Shown: one piece after another, positions 39,112 to 53,200 of the stretch
Position numbering within the stretch: position 1 is the first letter of the stretch
Layout: each line of letters starts with the position of its first letter
Assembly (NCBI GenBank): GCA_963680875.1
Contig: OY804583.1
Span: forward strand, 34,647,331-34,711,330
Source: Bathymodiolus brooksi
Taxonomy: Eukaryota > Mollusca > Bivalvia > Mytilida > Modiolidae
DNA length: 64,000 nt
Reading direction: 5' to 3'
The notes under the pieces: generated by a model
Database searches by the model: none
Seen by the model: only the letters and a program-made list of their open reading frames with translations
What the model was told of the DNA's origin: nothing
Program-made: the position numbers and the translations under genes

Positions 39112-42100
39112 ATGAGTACCAGGGTATCACAGTAAATCAGGAGTACCATGGTATCACAGTTTAGATGCATTCTCTTTCAATCATGAGTACCATGGTATCA
39201 CAGTAAATCATGAGTACCATGGTATCACAATTTAGATGTATTCTCTTTCAATCATGAGTAACATGGTATCACAATTTAGATGTATTCTCTGACAATCATG
39301 AGTACCATGGAATCACAGTTTAAATGTATTCTCTGTCATTCATGAGTACCATGGTATCACAGTTTAAATGTATTCTCTGTCAATCATGAGTACCATGGTA
39401 TCACAGTTTAAGTGTATTCTCTGTCAATCATGAGTACCATGGTATCACAGTTTAAATGTATTCTGTCAATCATGAGTACTATGGTATCACAGTTTAAATG
39501 TATTCTGTCAATCATGAGTACCATGATTTCACAGTTTAAATGTATTCTCTGTCAATCATGAGTACCATGATTTCACAGTTTAAATGTATTCTCTGTCAAT
39601 CATGAGTACCATGGTATCACAGTTTAAATGTATTCTCTGTCAGTCATGAGTACAATGGTGTCACAATTTAAATGTATTCTCTGTCAATCATGAGTACCAT
39701 GGTATCGCAGTTTAAATGTATTCTCTTTCAATCATGAGTACCATGGTTTCACAGTTTAAGTGTATTCCCTGTCAATCATGAGTACCATAGTATCACAGTT
39801 TAAATGTATTCTCTTTCAATCATGAGTACTATGGTATCACAGTTTAAATGTATTCTGTCAATCATGAGTACCATGGTATCACAGTTTAAATGTATTCTCT
39901 GTCAATCATGAGTACCATAGTATCACAGTTTAAATGTATTCTGTGTCAATCATGATTACCATGGTATCACAGTTTAGATGTATTCTGTCAGTCATGAGTA
40001 CCATGGTATCACAGTTTAAATGTATTCTCTGTCAATCATGAGTACCATGGTACCACAGTTTAAATGTATTCTGTCATTCATGAGTACCATGGTATCACAG
40101 TTTAAATGTATTCTCTGTCAATCATGAGTACCATGGTATCACAATTTAAATGTATTCTCTGTCAATCATGAGTACCATGGTATCACAATTTAGATGTATT
40201 CTCTTTCAATCATGAGTACCATGGTATCACAATTTAGATGTATTCTCTGACAATCATGAGTACTATGGTATCATAGTTTAAATGTATTCTCTGTCAATCA
40301 TGAGTACCATGGTATCACAATTTAGATGTATTCTCTTTCAATCATGAGTACCATGGTATCACAATTTAGATGTATTCTCTGACAATCATGAGTACCATGG
40401 TATCACAGTTTAAATGTATTCTCTGTCAATCATGAGTACCATGGTATCACAGTTTAAATGTATTCTCTTTCAATCATGAGTACCATGATATCACAGTTTA
40501 AATGTATTCTGTCAATCATGAGTACCATGGTATCACAGTTTAAATGTATTCTATGTCAATCATGAGTACCATGGTAACACAGTTTAAATGTATTCTGTCA
40601 ATCATGAGTACCATGGTATCACAGTTTAAATGTATTCTCTGTCAATCATGAGTACCATGGTATCACACTTTAAATGTATTCTCTGTCAATCATGAGTACC
40701 ATGGTATCACAGTTTAAATGTATTCTCTTTCAATCATGAGTACCATGATATCACAGTTTAAATGTATTCTGTCAATCATGAGTACCATGGTATCACAGTT
40801 TAAATGTATTCTATGTCAATCATGAGTACCATGGTAACACAGTTTAAATGTATTCTGTCAATCATGAGTACCATGGTATCACAGTTTGAATGTATTCTCT
40901 GTCAATCATGAGTACCATGGTAACACAGTTTAATTGTATTCTCTGTCAATCTTGAGTACCATGGTATCACACTTTAAATATATTCTGTGTCAATCATGAG
41001 TACCATGGTATCACAGTTTAAATGTATTCTGTCAATCATGAGTACCATGGTATCACAGTTTAAATGTATTCTATGTCAATCATGAGTACCATGGTATCGC
41101 AGTTTAAATGTATTCTCTTTCAATCATGAGTACCATGGTATCACAGTTTAAGTGTATTCCCTGTCAATCATGAGTACCATAGTATCACAGTTTAAATGTA
41201 TTCTCTTTCAATCATGAGTACTATGGTATCACAGTTTAAATGTATTCTGTCAATCATGAGTACCATGGTATCACAGTTTAAATGTATTCTCTTTCAATCA
41301 TGAGTACCATGGTATCACAGTTTAAATGTATTCTCTGTCAATCATGAGTACCATGGTATCACAGTTTGAATGTATTCTCTGTCAATCATGAGTACCATGG
41401 TATCACAGTTTAAATGTATTCTGTCAATCATGAGTACCATGATTTCACAGTTTAAATGTATTCTCTTTCAATCATGAGTACCATGGTTTCACAGTTTAAG
41501 TGTATTCCCTGTCAATCATGAGTACCATAGTATCACAGTTTAAATGTATTCTCTTTCAATCATGAGTACTATGGTATCACAGTTTAAATGTATTCTGTCA
41601 ATCATGAGTACCATGGTATCACAGTTTAAATGTATTCTCTGTCAATCATGAGTACCATAGTATCACAGTTTAAATGTATTCTGTGTCAATCATGATTACC
41701 ATGGTATCACAGTTTAGATGTATTCTGTCAGTCATGAGTACCATGGTATCACAGTTTAAATGTATTCTCTGTCAATCATGAGTACCATGGTAGCACAGTT
41801 TAAATGTATTCTGTCATTCATGAGTACCATGGTATCACAGTTTAAATGTATTCTCTGTCAATCATGAGTACCATGGTATCACAATTTAAATGTATTCTCT
41901 GTCAATCATGAGTACCATGGTATCACAATTTAGATGTATTCTCTTTCAATCATGAGTACCATGGTATCACAATTTAGATGTATTCTCTGACAATCATGAG
42001 TACTATGGTATCATAGTTTAAATGTATTCTCTGTCAATCATGAGTACCATGGTATCACAATTTAGATGTATTCTCTTTCAATCATGAGTACCATGGTATC

Positions 42101-44091
42101 ACAATTTAGATGTATTCTCTGACAATCATGAGTACCATGGTATCACAGTTTAAATGTATTCTCTGTCAATCATGAGTACCATGGTATCACAGTTTAAATG
42201 TATTCTCTTTCAATCATGAGTACCATGATATCACAGTTTAAATGTATTCTGTCAATCATGAGTACCATGGTATCACAGTTTAAATGTATTCTATGTCAAT
42301 CATGAGTACCATGGTAACACAGTTTAAATGTATTCTGTCAATCATGAGTACCATGGTATCACAGTTTAAATGTATTCTCTGTCAATCATGAGTACCATGG
42401 TATCACACTTTAAATGTATTCTCTGTCAATCATGAGTACCATGGTATCACAGTTTAAATGTATTCTCTTTCAATCATGAGTACCATGATATCACAGTTTA
42501 AATGTATTCTGTCAATCATGAGTACCATGGTATCACAGTTTAAATGTATTCTATGTCAATCATGAGTACCATGGTATCGCAGTTTAAATGTATTCTCTTT
42601 CAATCATGAGTACCATGGTATCACAGTTTAAGTGTATTCCCTGTCAATCATGAGTACCATGGTATCACAATTTAGATGTATTCTCTTTCAATCATGAGTA
42701 ACATGGTATCACAATTTAGATGTATTCTCTGACAATCATGAGTACCATGGTATCACAGTTTAAATGTATTCTCTGTCAATCATGAGTACCATGGTATCAC
42801 AGTTTAAATGTATTCTCTGTCAATCATGAGTACCATGGTATCACAGTTTAAGTGTATTCTCTGTCAATCATGAGTACCATGGTATCACAGTTTAAATGTA
42901 TTCTGTCAATCATGAGTACTATGGTATCACAGTTTAAATGTATTCTGTCAATCATGAGTACCATGATTTCACAGTTTAAATGTATTCTCTGTCAATCATG
43001 AGTACCATAATTTCACAGTTTAAATGTATTCTCTGTCAATCATGAGTACCATGGTATCACAGTTTAAATGTATTCTCTGTCAATCATGAGTACAATGGTA
43101 TCACAATTTAAATGTATTCTCTGTCAATCATGAGTACCATGGTATCGCAGTTTAAATGTATTCTCTTTCAATCATGAGTACCATGGTTTCACAGTTTAAG
43201 TGTATTCCCTGTCAATCATGAGTACCATAGTATCACAGTTTAAATGTATTCTCTTTCAATCATGAGTACTATGGTATCACAGTTTAAATGTATTCTGTCA
43301 ATCATGAGTACCATGGTATCACAGTTTAAATGTATTCTCTGTCAATCATGAGTACCATAGTATCACAGTTTAAATGTATTCTGTGTCAATCATGATTACC
43401 ATGGTATCACAGTTTAGATGTATTCTCTGTCAATCATGAGTACCATGGTATCACAGATTAAATGTATTCTGTCAGTCATGAGTACCATGGTATCACAGTT
43501 TAAATGTATTCTCTGTCAATCATGAGTACCATGGTAGCACAGTTTAAATGTATTCTGTCATTCATGAGTACCATGGTATCACAGTTTAAATGTATTCTCT
43601 GTCAATCATGAGTACCATGGTATCACAATTTAAATGTATTCTCTGTCAATCATGAGTACCATGGTATCACAATTTAGATGTATTCTCTTTCAATCATGAG
43701 TACCATGGTATCACAATTTAGATGTATTCTCTGACAATCATGAGTACTATGGTATCATAGTTTAAATGTATTTTCTGTCAATCATGAGTACCATGGTATC
43801 ACAGTTTAAATGTATTATCTATCAATCATGAGTACTATGGTATCACAGTTTAAATGTATTCTCTGCCAATCATGAGTACCATGGTATCACAGTTTAAATG
43901 TATTCTTTGTCAATCATGAGTACCATGGTATCACAGTTTAAATGTATTCTGTGTCAATCATGATTACCATGGTATCACAGTTTAGATGTATTCTCTGTCA
44001 ATCATGAGTACCATGGTATCACAGTTTAAATGTATTCTGTGTCAATGATGAGTACCATGGTATCACAGTTTAGATGTATTTTCTATCAATC
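39112..44091 (+). repeat. Block S1 (4,980 bp)
   Basis: S1 runs from one CAGG cassette to the next. It starts like Q1 (TGGAATCAC, GTACAATGGTGTCAC), then carries two copies of a ~1.1-kb segment 1,740 bp apart, a P-like stretch (TTTAATTG, CTTGAGTACC near 40.93-40.95 kb) and the end of a P block with a GAGTAACATGG unit near 42.70 kb. It is thus a mosaic of Q and P parts. Confidence 0.78.
39711..40836 (+). repeat. Internal duplicate of S, copy A (offset 1,740 bp)
   Basis: It matches 41,451-42,576 at exactly 1,740 bp, with a single difference seen (GTACCACAG here, GTAGCACAG in the partner near 41.79 kb). On the left it begins at the TTTAAATG following the TCGCAG unit. On the right it ends where GTAACACAG faces GTATCGCAG. 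Because S is itself duplicated, both copies occur again 4,980 bp downstream. Confidence 0.8.
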
Positions 44092-47000
44092 ATGAGTACC
44101 AGGGTATCACAGTAAATCAGGAGTACCATGGTATCACAGTTTAGATGCATTCTCTTTCAATCATGAGTACCATGGTATCACAGTAAATCATGAGTACCAT
44201 GGTATCACAATTTAGATGTATTCTCTTTCAATCATGAGTAACATGGTATCACAATTTAGATGTATTCTCTGACAATCATGAGTACCATGGAATCACAGTT
44301 TAAATGTATTCTCTGTCATTCATGAGTACCATGGTATCACAGTTTAAATGTATTCTCTGTCAATCATGAGTACCATGGTATCACAGTTTAAGTGTATTCT
44401 CTGTCAATCATGAGTACCATGGTATCACAGTTTAAATGTATTCTGTCAATCATGAGTACTATGGTATCACAGTTTAAATGTATTCTGTCAATCATGAGTA
44501 CCATGATTTCACAGTTTAAATGTATTCTCTGTCAATCATGAGTACCATGATTTCACAGTTTAAATGTATTCTCTGTCAATCATGAGTACCATGGTATCAC
44601 AGTTTAAATGTATTCTCTGTCAGTCATGAGTACAATGGTGTCACAATTTAAATGTATTCTCTGTCAATCATGAGTACCATGGTATCGCAGTTTAAATGTA
44701 TTCTCTTTCAATCATGAGTACCATGGTTTCACAGTTTAAGTGTATTCCCTGTCAATCATGAGTACCATAGTATCACAGTTTAAATGTATTCTCTTTCAAT
44801 CATGAGTACTATGGTATCACAGTTTAAATGTATTCTGTCAATCATGAGTACCATGGTATCACAGTTTAAATGTATTCTCTGTCAATCATGAGTACCATAG
44901 TATCACAGTTTAAATGTATTCTGTGTCAATCATGATTACCATGGTATCACAGTTTAGATGTATTCTGTCAGTCATGAGTACCATGGTATCACAGTTTAAA
45001 TGTATTCTCTGTCAATCATGAGTACCATGGTACCACAGTTTAAATGTATTCTGTCATTCATGAGTACCATGGTATCACAGTTTAAATGTATTCTCTGTCA
45101 ATCATGAGTACCATGGTATCACAATTTAAATGTATTCTCTGTCAATCATGAGTACCATGGTATCACAATTTAGATGTATTCTCTTTCAATCATGAGTACC
45201 ATGGTATCACAATTTAGATGTATTCTCTGACAATCATGAGTACTATGGTATCATAGTTTAAATGTATTCTCTGTCAATCATGAGTACCATGGTATCACAA
45301 TTTAGATGTATTCTCTTTCAATCATGAGTACCATGGTATCACAATTTAGATGTATTCTCTGACAATCATGAGTACCATGGTATCACAGTTTAAATGTATT
45401 CTCTGTCAATCATGAGTACCATGGTATCACAGTTTAAATGTATTCTCTTTCAATCATGAGTACCATGATATCACAGTTTAAATGTATTCTGTCAATCATG
45501 AGTACCATGGTATCACAGTTTAAATGTATTCTATGTCAATCATGAGTACCATGGTAACACAGTTTAAATGTATTCTGTCAATCATGAGTACCATGGTATC
45601 ACAGTTTAAATGTATTCTCTGTCAATCATGAGTACCATGGTATCACACTTTAAATGTATTCTCTGTCAATCATGAGTACCATGGTATCACAGTTTAAATG
45701 TATTCTCTTTCAATCATGAGTACCATGATATCACAGTTTAAATGTATTCTGTCAATCATGAGTACCATGGTATCACAGTTTAAATGTATTCTATGTCAAT
45801 CATGAGTACCATGGTAACACAGTTTAAATGTATTCTGTCAATCATGAGTACCATGGTATCACAGTTTGAATGTATTCTCTGTCAATCATGAGTACCATGG
45901 TAACACAGTTTAATTGTATTCTCTGTCAATCTTGAGTACCATGGTATCACACTTTAAATATATTCTGTGTCAATCATGAGTACCATGGTATCACAGTTTA
46001 AATGTATTCTGTCAATCATGAGTACCATGGTATCACAGTTTAAATGTATTCTATGTCAATCATGAGTACCATGGTATCGCAGTTTAAATGTATTCTCTTT
46101 CAATCATGAGTACCATGGTATCACAGTTTAAGTGTATTCCCTGTCAATCATGAGTACCATAGTATCACAGTTTAAATGTATTCTCTTTCAATCATGAGTA
46201 CTATGGTATCACAGTTTAAATGTATTCTGTCAATCATGAGTACCATGGTATCACAGTTTAAATGTATTCTCTTTCAATCATGAGTACCATGGTATCACAG
46301 TTTAAATGTATTCTCTGTCAATCATGAGTACCATGGTATCACAGTTTGAATGTATTCTCTGTCAATCATGAGTACCATGGTATCACAGTTTAAATGTATT
46401 CTGTCAATCATGAGTACCATGATTTCACAGTTTAAATGTATTCTCTTTCAATCATGAGTACCATGGTTTCACAGTTTAAGTGTATTCCCTGTCAATCATG
46501 AGTACCATAGTATCACAGTTTAAATGTATTCTCTTTCAATCATGAGTACTATGGTATCACAGTTTAAATGTATTCTGTCAATCATGAGTACCATGGTATC
46601 ACAGTTTAAATGTATTCTCTGTCAATCATGAGTACCATAGTATCACAGTTTAAATGTATTCTGTGTCAATCATGATTACCATGGTATCACAGTTTAGATG
46701 TATTCTGTCAGTCATGAGTACCATGGTATCACAGTTTAAATGTATTCTCTGTCAATCATGAGTACCATGGTAGCACAGTTTAAATGTATTCTGTCATTCA
46801 TGAGTACCATGGTATCACAGTTTAAATGTATTCTCTGTCAATCATGAGTACCATGGTATCACAATTTAAATGTATTCTCTGTCAATCATGAGTACCATGG
46901 TATCACAATTTAGATGTATTCTCTTTCAATCATGAGTACCATGGTATCACAATTTAGATGTATTCTCTGACAATCATGAGTACTATGGTATCATAGTTTA

Positions 47001-49503
47001 AATGTATTCTCTGTCAATCATGAGTACCATGGTATCACAATTTAGATGTATTCTCTTTCAATCATGAGTACCATGGTATCACAATTTAGATGTATTCTCT
47101 GACAATCATGAGTACCATGGTATCACAGTTTAAATGTATTCTCTGTCAATCATGAGTACCATGGTATCACAGTTTAAATGTATTCTCTTTCAATCATGAG
47201 TACCATGATATCACAGTTTAAATGTATTCTGTCAATCATGAGTACCATGGTATCACAGTTTAAATGTATTCTATGTCAATCATGAGTACCATGGTAACAC
47301 AGTTTAAATGTATTCTGTCAATCATGAGTACCATGGTATCACAGTTTAAATGTATTCTCTGTCAATCATGAGTACCATGGTATCACACTTTAAATGTATT
47401 CTCTGTCAATCATGAGTACCATGGTATCACAGTTTAAATGTATTCTCTTTCAATCATGAGTACCATGATATCACAGTTTAAATGTATTCTGTCAATCATG
47501 AGTACCATGGTATCACAGTTTAAATGTATTCTATGTCAATCATGAGTACCATGGTAACACAGTTTAAATGTATTCTGTCAATCATGAGTACCATGGTATC
47601 ACAGTTTGAATGTATTCTCTGTCAATCATGAGTACCATGGTAACACAGTTTAATTGTATTCTCTGTCAATCTTGAGTACCATGGTATCACACTTTAAATA
47701 TATTCTGTGTCAATCATGAGTACCATGGTATCGCAGTTTAAATGTATTCTCTTTCAATCATGAGTACCATGGTATCACAGTTTAAGTGTATTCCCTGTCA
47801 ATCATGAGTACCATAGTATCACAGTTTAAATGTATTCTCTTTCAATCATGAGTACTATGGTATCACAGTTTAAATGTATTCTGTCAATCATGAGTACCAT
47901 GGTATCACAGTTTAAATGTATTCTCTTTCAATCATGAGTACCATGGTATCACAGTTTAAATGTATTCTCTGTCAATCATGAGTACCATGGTATCACAGTT
48001 TGAATGTATTCTCTGTCAATCATGAGTACCATGGTATCACAGTTTAAATGTATTCTGTCAATCATGAGTACCATGATTTCACAGTTTAAATGTATTCTCT
48101 GTCAATCATGAGTACCATGATTTCACAGTTTAAATGTATTCTGTGTCAATCATGAGTACCATGGTATCACAGTTTAAATGTATTCTCTGTCAATCATGAG
48201 TACAATGGTATCACAGTTTAAATGTATTCTGTGTCAATCATGAGTACCATGGTATCGCAGTTTAAATGTATTCTCTTTCAATCATGAGTACCATGGTATC
48301 ACAGTTTAAGTGTATTCCCTGTCAATCATGAGTACCATAGTATCACAGTTTAAATGTATTCTCTTTCAATCATGAGTACTATGGTATCACAGTTTAAATG
48401 TATTCTGTCAATCATGAGTACCATGGTATCACAGTTTAAATGTATTCTCTGTCAATCATGAGTACCATAGTATCACAGTTTAAATGTATTCTCTGTCAAT
48501 CATGAGTACCATGGTATCACAGTTTAGATGTATTCTCTGTCAATCATGAGTACCATGGTATCACAGATTAAATGTATTCTGTCAGTCATGAGTACCATGG
48601 TATCACAGTTTAAATGTATTCTCTGTCAATCATGAGTACCATGGTAGCACAGTTTAAATGTATTCTGTCAATCATGAGTACCATGGTATCACAGTTTAAA
48701 TGTATTCTCTGTCAATCATGAGTACCATGGTATCACAATTTAAATGTATTCTCTGTCAATCATGAGTACCATGGTATCACAATTTAGATGTATTCTCTTT
48801 CAATCATGAGTATCATGGTATCACAATTTAGATGTATTCTCTGACAATCATGAGTACCATGGTATCACAGTTTAAATGTATTCTCTGTCAATCATGAGTA
48901 CCATGGTATCACAGTTTAAATGTATTCTCTGTCAATCATGAGTACCATGGTATCACAGTTTAAGTGTATTCTCTGTCAATCATGAGTACCATGGTATCAC
49001 AGTTTAAATGTATTCTCTGTCAATCATGAGTACCATGGTATCACAGTTTAAATGTATTCTGTCAATCATGAGTACCATGGTATCACAGTTTAAATGTATT
49101 ATCTATCAATCATGAGTACCATGGTATCACAGTTTAAATGTATTCTCTGTCAATCATGAGTACCATGGTATCACAGTTTAAATGTATTCTGTCAATCATG
49201 AGTACTATGGTATCACAGTTTAAATGTATTATCTATCAATCATGAGTACTATGGTATCACAGTTTAAATGTATTCTCTGCCAATCATGAGTACCATGGTA
49301 TCACAGTTTAAATGTATTCTCTGTCAATCATGAGTACCATGGTATCACAGTTTAAATGTATTCGGTGTCAATCATGATTACCATGGTATCACAGTTTAGA
49401 TGTATTCTCTGTCAATCATGAGTACCATGGTATCACAGTTTAAATGTATTCTGTGTCAATCATGAGTACCATGGTATCCGTTTAGATGTATTCTCTATCA
49501 ATC
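44092..49503 (+). repeat. Block S2 (5,412 bp), second S copy then new order
   Basis: It is identical by eye to S1 up to about 47,556. It then continues with GTAACACAG, TTTAATTG, CTTGAGTACC (about 47.67 kb), TCGCAG, a CATGATTTC doublet, GTACAATGG and CATAG units. From 48.8 kb follow units of the kind seen at 12.9-13.4 kb (GAGTATCATGG, TTATCTATC, CTGCC, TTCGGTGTC). It ends at a TTAGG cassette. The CpG in GGTATCCGTTTAG near 49,479 is private. Confidence 0.75.
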
Positions 49504-50213
49504 ATGAGTACCATGGTATCACAGTAAATTAGGAGTACCATGGTATCACAGTTTAGATGCATTCTCTTTCAATCATGAGTACTATGGTATCACAGTAAAT
49601 CATGAGTACCATGGTATCACAATTTAGATGTATTCTCTTTCAATCATGAGTACCATGGTATCACAATTTAGATGTATTCTCTGACAATCATGAGTACCAT
49701 GGTATCACAGTTTAAATGTATTCTCTGTCAATCATGAGTACCATGGTATCACAGTTTCAATGTATTCTCTGTCAATCATGAGTACTATGGTATCACAGTT
49801 TAAATGTATTCTGTCAATCATGAGTACCATGGTATCACAGTTTAAATGTATTCTCTGTCAATCATGAGTACCATGGTATCACAGTTTAAATGTATTCTGT
49901 CAATCATGAGTACCATGGTATCACAGTTTAAATGTATTATCTATCAATCATGAGTACTATGGTACCACAGTTTAAATGTATTCTCTGCCAATCATGAGTA
50001 CCATGGTATCACAGTTTAAATGTATTCTTTGTCAATCATGAGTACCATGGTATCACAGTTTAAATGTATTCTGTGTCAATCATGATTACCATGGTATCAC
50101 AGTTTAGATGTATTCTCTGTCAATCATGAGTACCATGGTATCACAGTTTAAATGTATTCTGTGTCAATCATGAGTACCATGGTATCACAGTTTAGATGTA
50201 TTCTCTATCAATC
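49504..50213 (+). repeat. Block T1 (710 bp): TTAGG to CAGG cassette
   Basis: From a TTAGG cassette (49504-49601) to the next cassette is exactly 710 bp. The same TTAGG-to-next-cassette distance recurs at 62989-63698, and a shortened 626-bp form at 59739-60364. The block holds a TTTCAATG unit, GAGTACTATGG, TTATCTATC, CTGCC, TTCTTTGTC, GATTACC and TTCTATC units. The run GTACCACAG near 49.96 kb is private. Confidence 0.8.
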
Positions 50214-53200
50214 ATGAGTACCAGGGTATCACAGTAAATCAGGAGTACCATGGTATCACAGTTTAGATGCATTCTCTTTCAATCATGAGTACCATGGTAT
50301 CACAGTAAATCATGAGTACCATGGTATCACAATTTAGATGTATTCTCTTTCAATCATGAGTAACATGGTATCACAATTTATATGTATTCTCTGACAATCA
50401 TGAGTACCATGGTATCACAGTTTAAATGTATTCTCTGTCAATCATGAGTACCATGGTATCACAGTTTAAATGTATTCTCTGTCAATCATGAGTACCATGG
50501 TATCACAGTTTAAGTGTATTCTCTGTCAATCATGAGTACCATGGTATCACAGTTTAAATGTATTCTGTCAATCATGAGTACTATGGTATCACAGTTTAAA
50601 TGTATTCTGTCAATCATGAGTACCATGATTTCACAGTTTAAATGTATTCTCTGTCAATCATGAGTACCATGATTTCACAGTTTAAATGTATTCTCTGTCA
50701 ATCATGAGTACCATGGTATCACAGTTTAAATTTATTCTCTGTCAATCATGAGTACAATGGTATCACAATTTAAATGTATTCTCTGTCAATCATGAGTACC
50801 ATGGTATCGCAGTTTAAATGTATTCTCTTTCAATCATTAGTACCATGGTATCACAGTTTAAGTGTATTCCCTCTCAATCATGAGTACCATAGTATCACTG
50901 TTTAAATGTATTCTCTTTCAATCATGAGTACTATGGTATCACAGTTTAAATGTATTCTGTCAATCATGAGTACCATGGTATCACAGTTTAAATGTATTCT
51001 CTGTCAATCATGAGTACCATAGTATCACAGTTTAAATGTATTCTCTGTCAATCATGAGTACCATGGTATCACAGTTTAGATGTATTCTCTGTCAATCATG
51101 AGTACCATGGTATCACAGATTAAATGTATTCTGTCAGTCATGAGTACCATGGTATCACAGTTTAAATTTATTCTCTGTCAATCATGAGTACCATGGTAGC
51201 ACAGTTTAAATGTATTCTGTCATTCATGAGTACCATGGTATCACAGTTTAAATGTATTCTCTGTCAATCATGAGTACCATGGTATCACAATTTAGATGTA
51301 TTCTCTTTCAATCATGAGTACCATGGTATCACAATTTAGATGTATTCTCTGACAATCATGAGTACTATGGTATCATAGTTTAAATGTATTCTCTGTCAAT
51401 CATGAGTACCATGGTATCACAATTTAGATGTATTCTCTTTCAATCATGAGTACCATGGTATCACAATTAAATGTATTCTCTGACAATCATGAGTACCATG
51501 GTATCACAGTTTAAATGTATTCTCTGTCAATCATGAGTACCATGGTATCACAGTTTAAATGTATTCTCTTTCAATCATGAGTACCATGATATCACAGTTT
51601 AAATGTATTCTGTCAATCATGAGTACCATGGTATCACAGTTTAAATGTATTCTCTGTCAATCATGAGTACCATGGTAACACAGTTTAAATGTATTCTCTG
51701 TCAATCATGAGTACCATGGTATCACACTTTAAATGTATTCTGTGTCAATCATGAGTACCATGGTATCACAGTTTAAATGTATTCTCTGTCAATCATGAGT
51801 ACCATGGTATCACAGTTTAAATGTATTCTCTGTCAATCATGAGTACCATGGTAACACAGTTTAAATGTATTCTCTGTCAATCATGAGTACCATGGTATCA
51901 CACTTTAAATGTATTCTGTGTCAATCATGAGTACCATGGTATCACAGTTTAAATGTATTCTGTGTCAATCATGAGTACCATGGTATCACAGTTTAGATGT
52001 ATTCTCTATCAATCATGAGTACCAGGGTATCACAGTAAATCAGGAGTACCATGGTATCACAGTTTAGATGCATTCTCTTTCAATCATGAGTACCATGGTA
52101 TCACAGTAAATCATGAGTACCATGGTATCACAATTTAGATGTATTCTCTTTCAATCATGAGTAACATGGTATCACAATTTATATGTATTCTCTGACAATC
52201 ATGAGTACCATGGTATCACAGTTTAAATGTATTCTCTGTCAATCATGAGTACCATGGTATCACAGTTTAAATGTATTCTCTGTCAATCATGAGTACCATG
52301 GTATCACAGTTTAAGTGTATTCTCTGTCAATCATGAGTACCATGGTATCACAGTTTAAATGTATTCTGTCAATCATGAGTACTATGGTATCACAGTTTAA
52401 ATGTATTCTGTCAATCATGAGTACCATGATTTCACAGTTTAAATGTATTCTCTGTCAATCATGAGTACCATGATTTCACAGTTTAAATGTATTCTCTGTC
52501 AATCATGAGTACCATGGTATCACAGTTTAAATTTATTCTCTGTCAATCATGAGTACAATGGTATCACAATTTAAATGTATTCTCTGTCAATCATGAGTAC
52601 CATGGTATCGCAGTTTAAATGTATTCTCTTTCAATCATTAGTACCATGGTATCACAGTTTAAGTGTATTCCCTCTCAATCATGAGTACCATAGTATCACT
52701 GTTTAAATGTATTCTCTTTCAATCATGAGTACTATGGTATCACAGTTTAAATGTATTCTGTCAATCATGAGTACCATGGTATCACAGTTTAAATGTATTC
52801 TCTGTCAATCATGAGTACCATAGTATCACAGTTTAAATGTATTCTCTGTCAATCATGAGTACCATGGTATCACAGTTTAGATGTATTCTCTGTCAATCAT
52901 GAGTACCATGGTATCACAGATTAAATGTATTCTGTCAGTCATGAGTACCATGGTATCACAGTTTAAATTTATTCTCTGTCAATCATGAGTACCATGGTAG
53001 CACAGTTTAAATGTATTCTGTCATTCATGAGTACCATGGTATCACAGTTTAAATGTATTCTCTGTCAATCATGAGTACCATGGTATCACAATTTAGATGT
53101 ATTCTCTTTCAATCATGAGTACCATGGTATCACAATTTAGATGTATTCTCTGACAATCATGAGTACTATGGTATCATAGTTTAAATGTATTCTCTGTCAA

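Larger units (their letters stand above)
32930..40869 (+). repeat. Segmental duplication, copy B
   Basis: This is the partner of 22.2-30.05 kb. It contains the end of Q2, R4, P3 and the first part of S1, in the order that copy A contains the end of P1, R3, P2 and most of Q1. Because Q1 and S1 both follow a P block, the duplication included the P-to-next-block joint. Copy B differs by TGTCATTC near 39.34 kb, CAGTCATGAG near 39.64 kb and GTACCACAG near 40.05 kb; the first two are absent from copy A. Confidence 0.78.
37509..47556 (+). repeat. 4,980-bp tandem duplication, copies look identical
   Basis: Position x and x + 4,980 match throughout this stretch. I compared nearly every 60-base line of 37,561-42,540 with its partner at 42,541-47,520 and saw no difference, including private changes: TGGAATCAC (39308/44288), TGTCATTC (about 39.34/44.32 kb), CAGTCATGAG (39.64/44.62 kb) and GTACCACAG (40.05/45.03 kb). 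The first difference at the left is CATGG/CATGA near 37,508. The right limit is GTATCGCAG against GTAACACAG near 42,576/47,556. The copies are directly adjacent, so this is a very recent event or an assembly duplication. Confidence 0.9.

Noticed and set aside
37509..47556. Inserted mobile element as the cause of the 4,980-bp repeat
   Set aside because: Both copies consist only of satellite units in register with their flanks, with no terminal repeats, target-site duplication or coding sequence. Unequal exchange, amplification or assembly duplication explains it.
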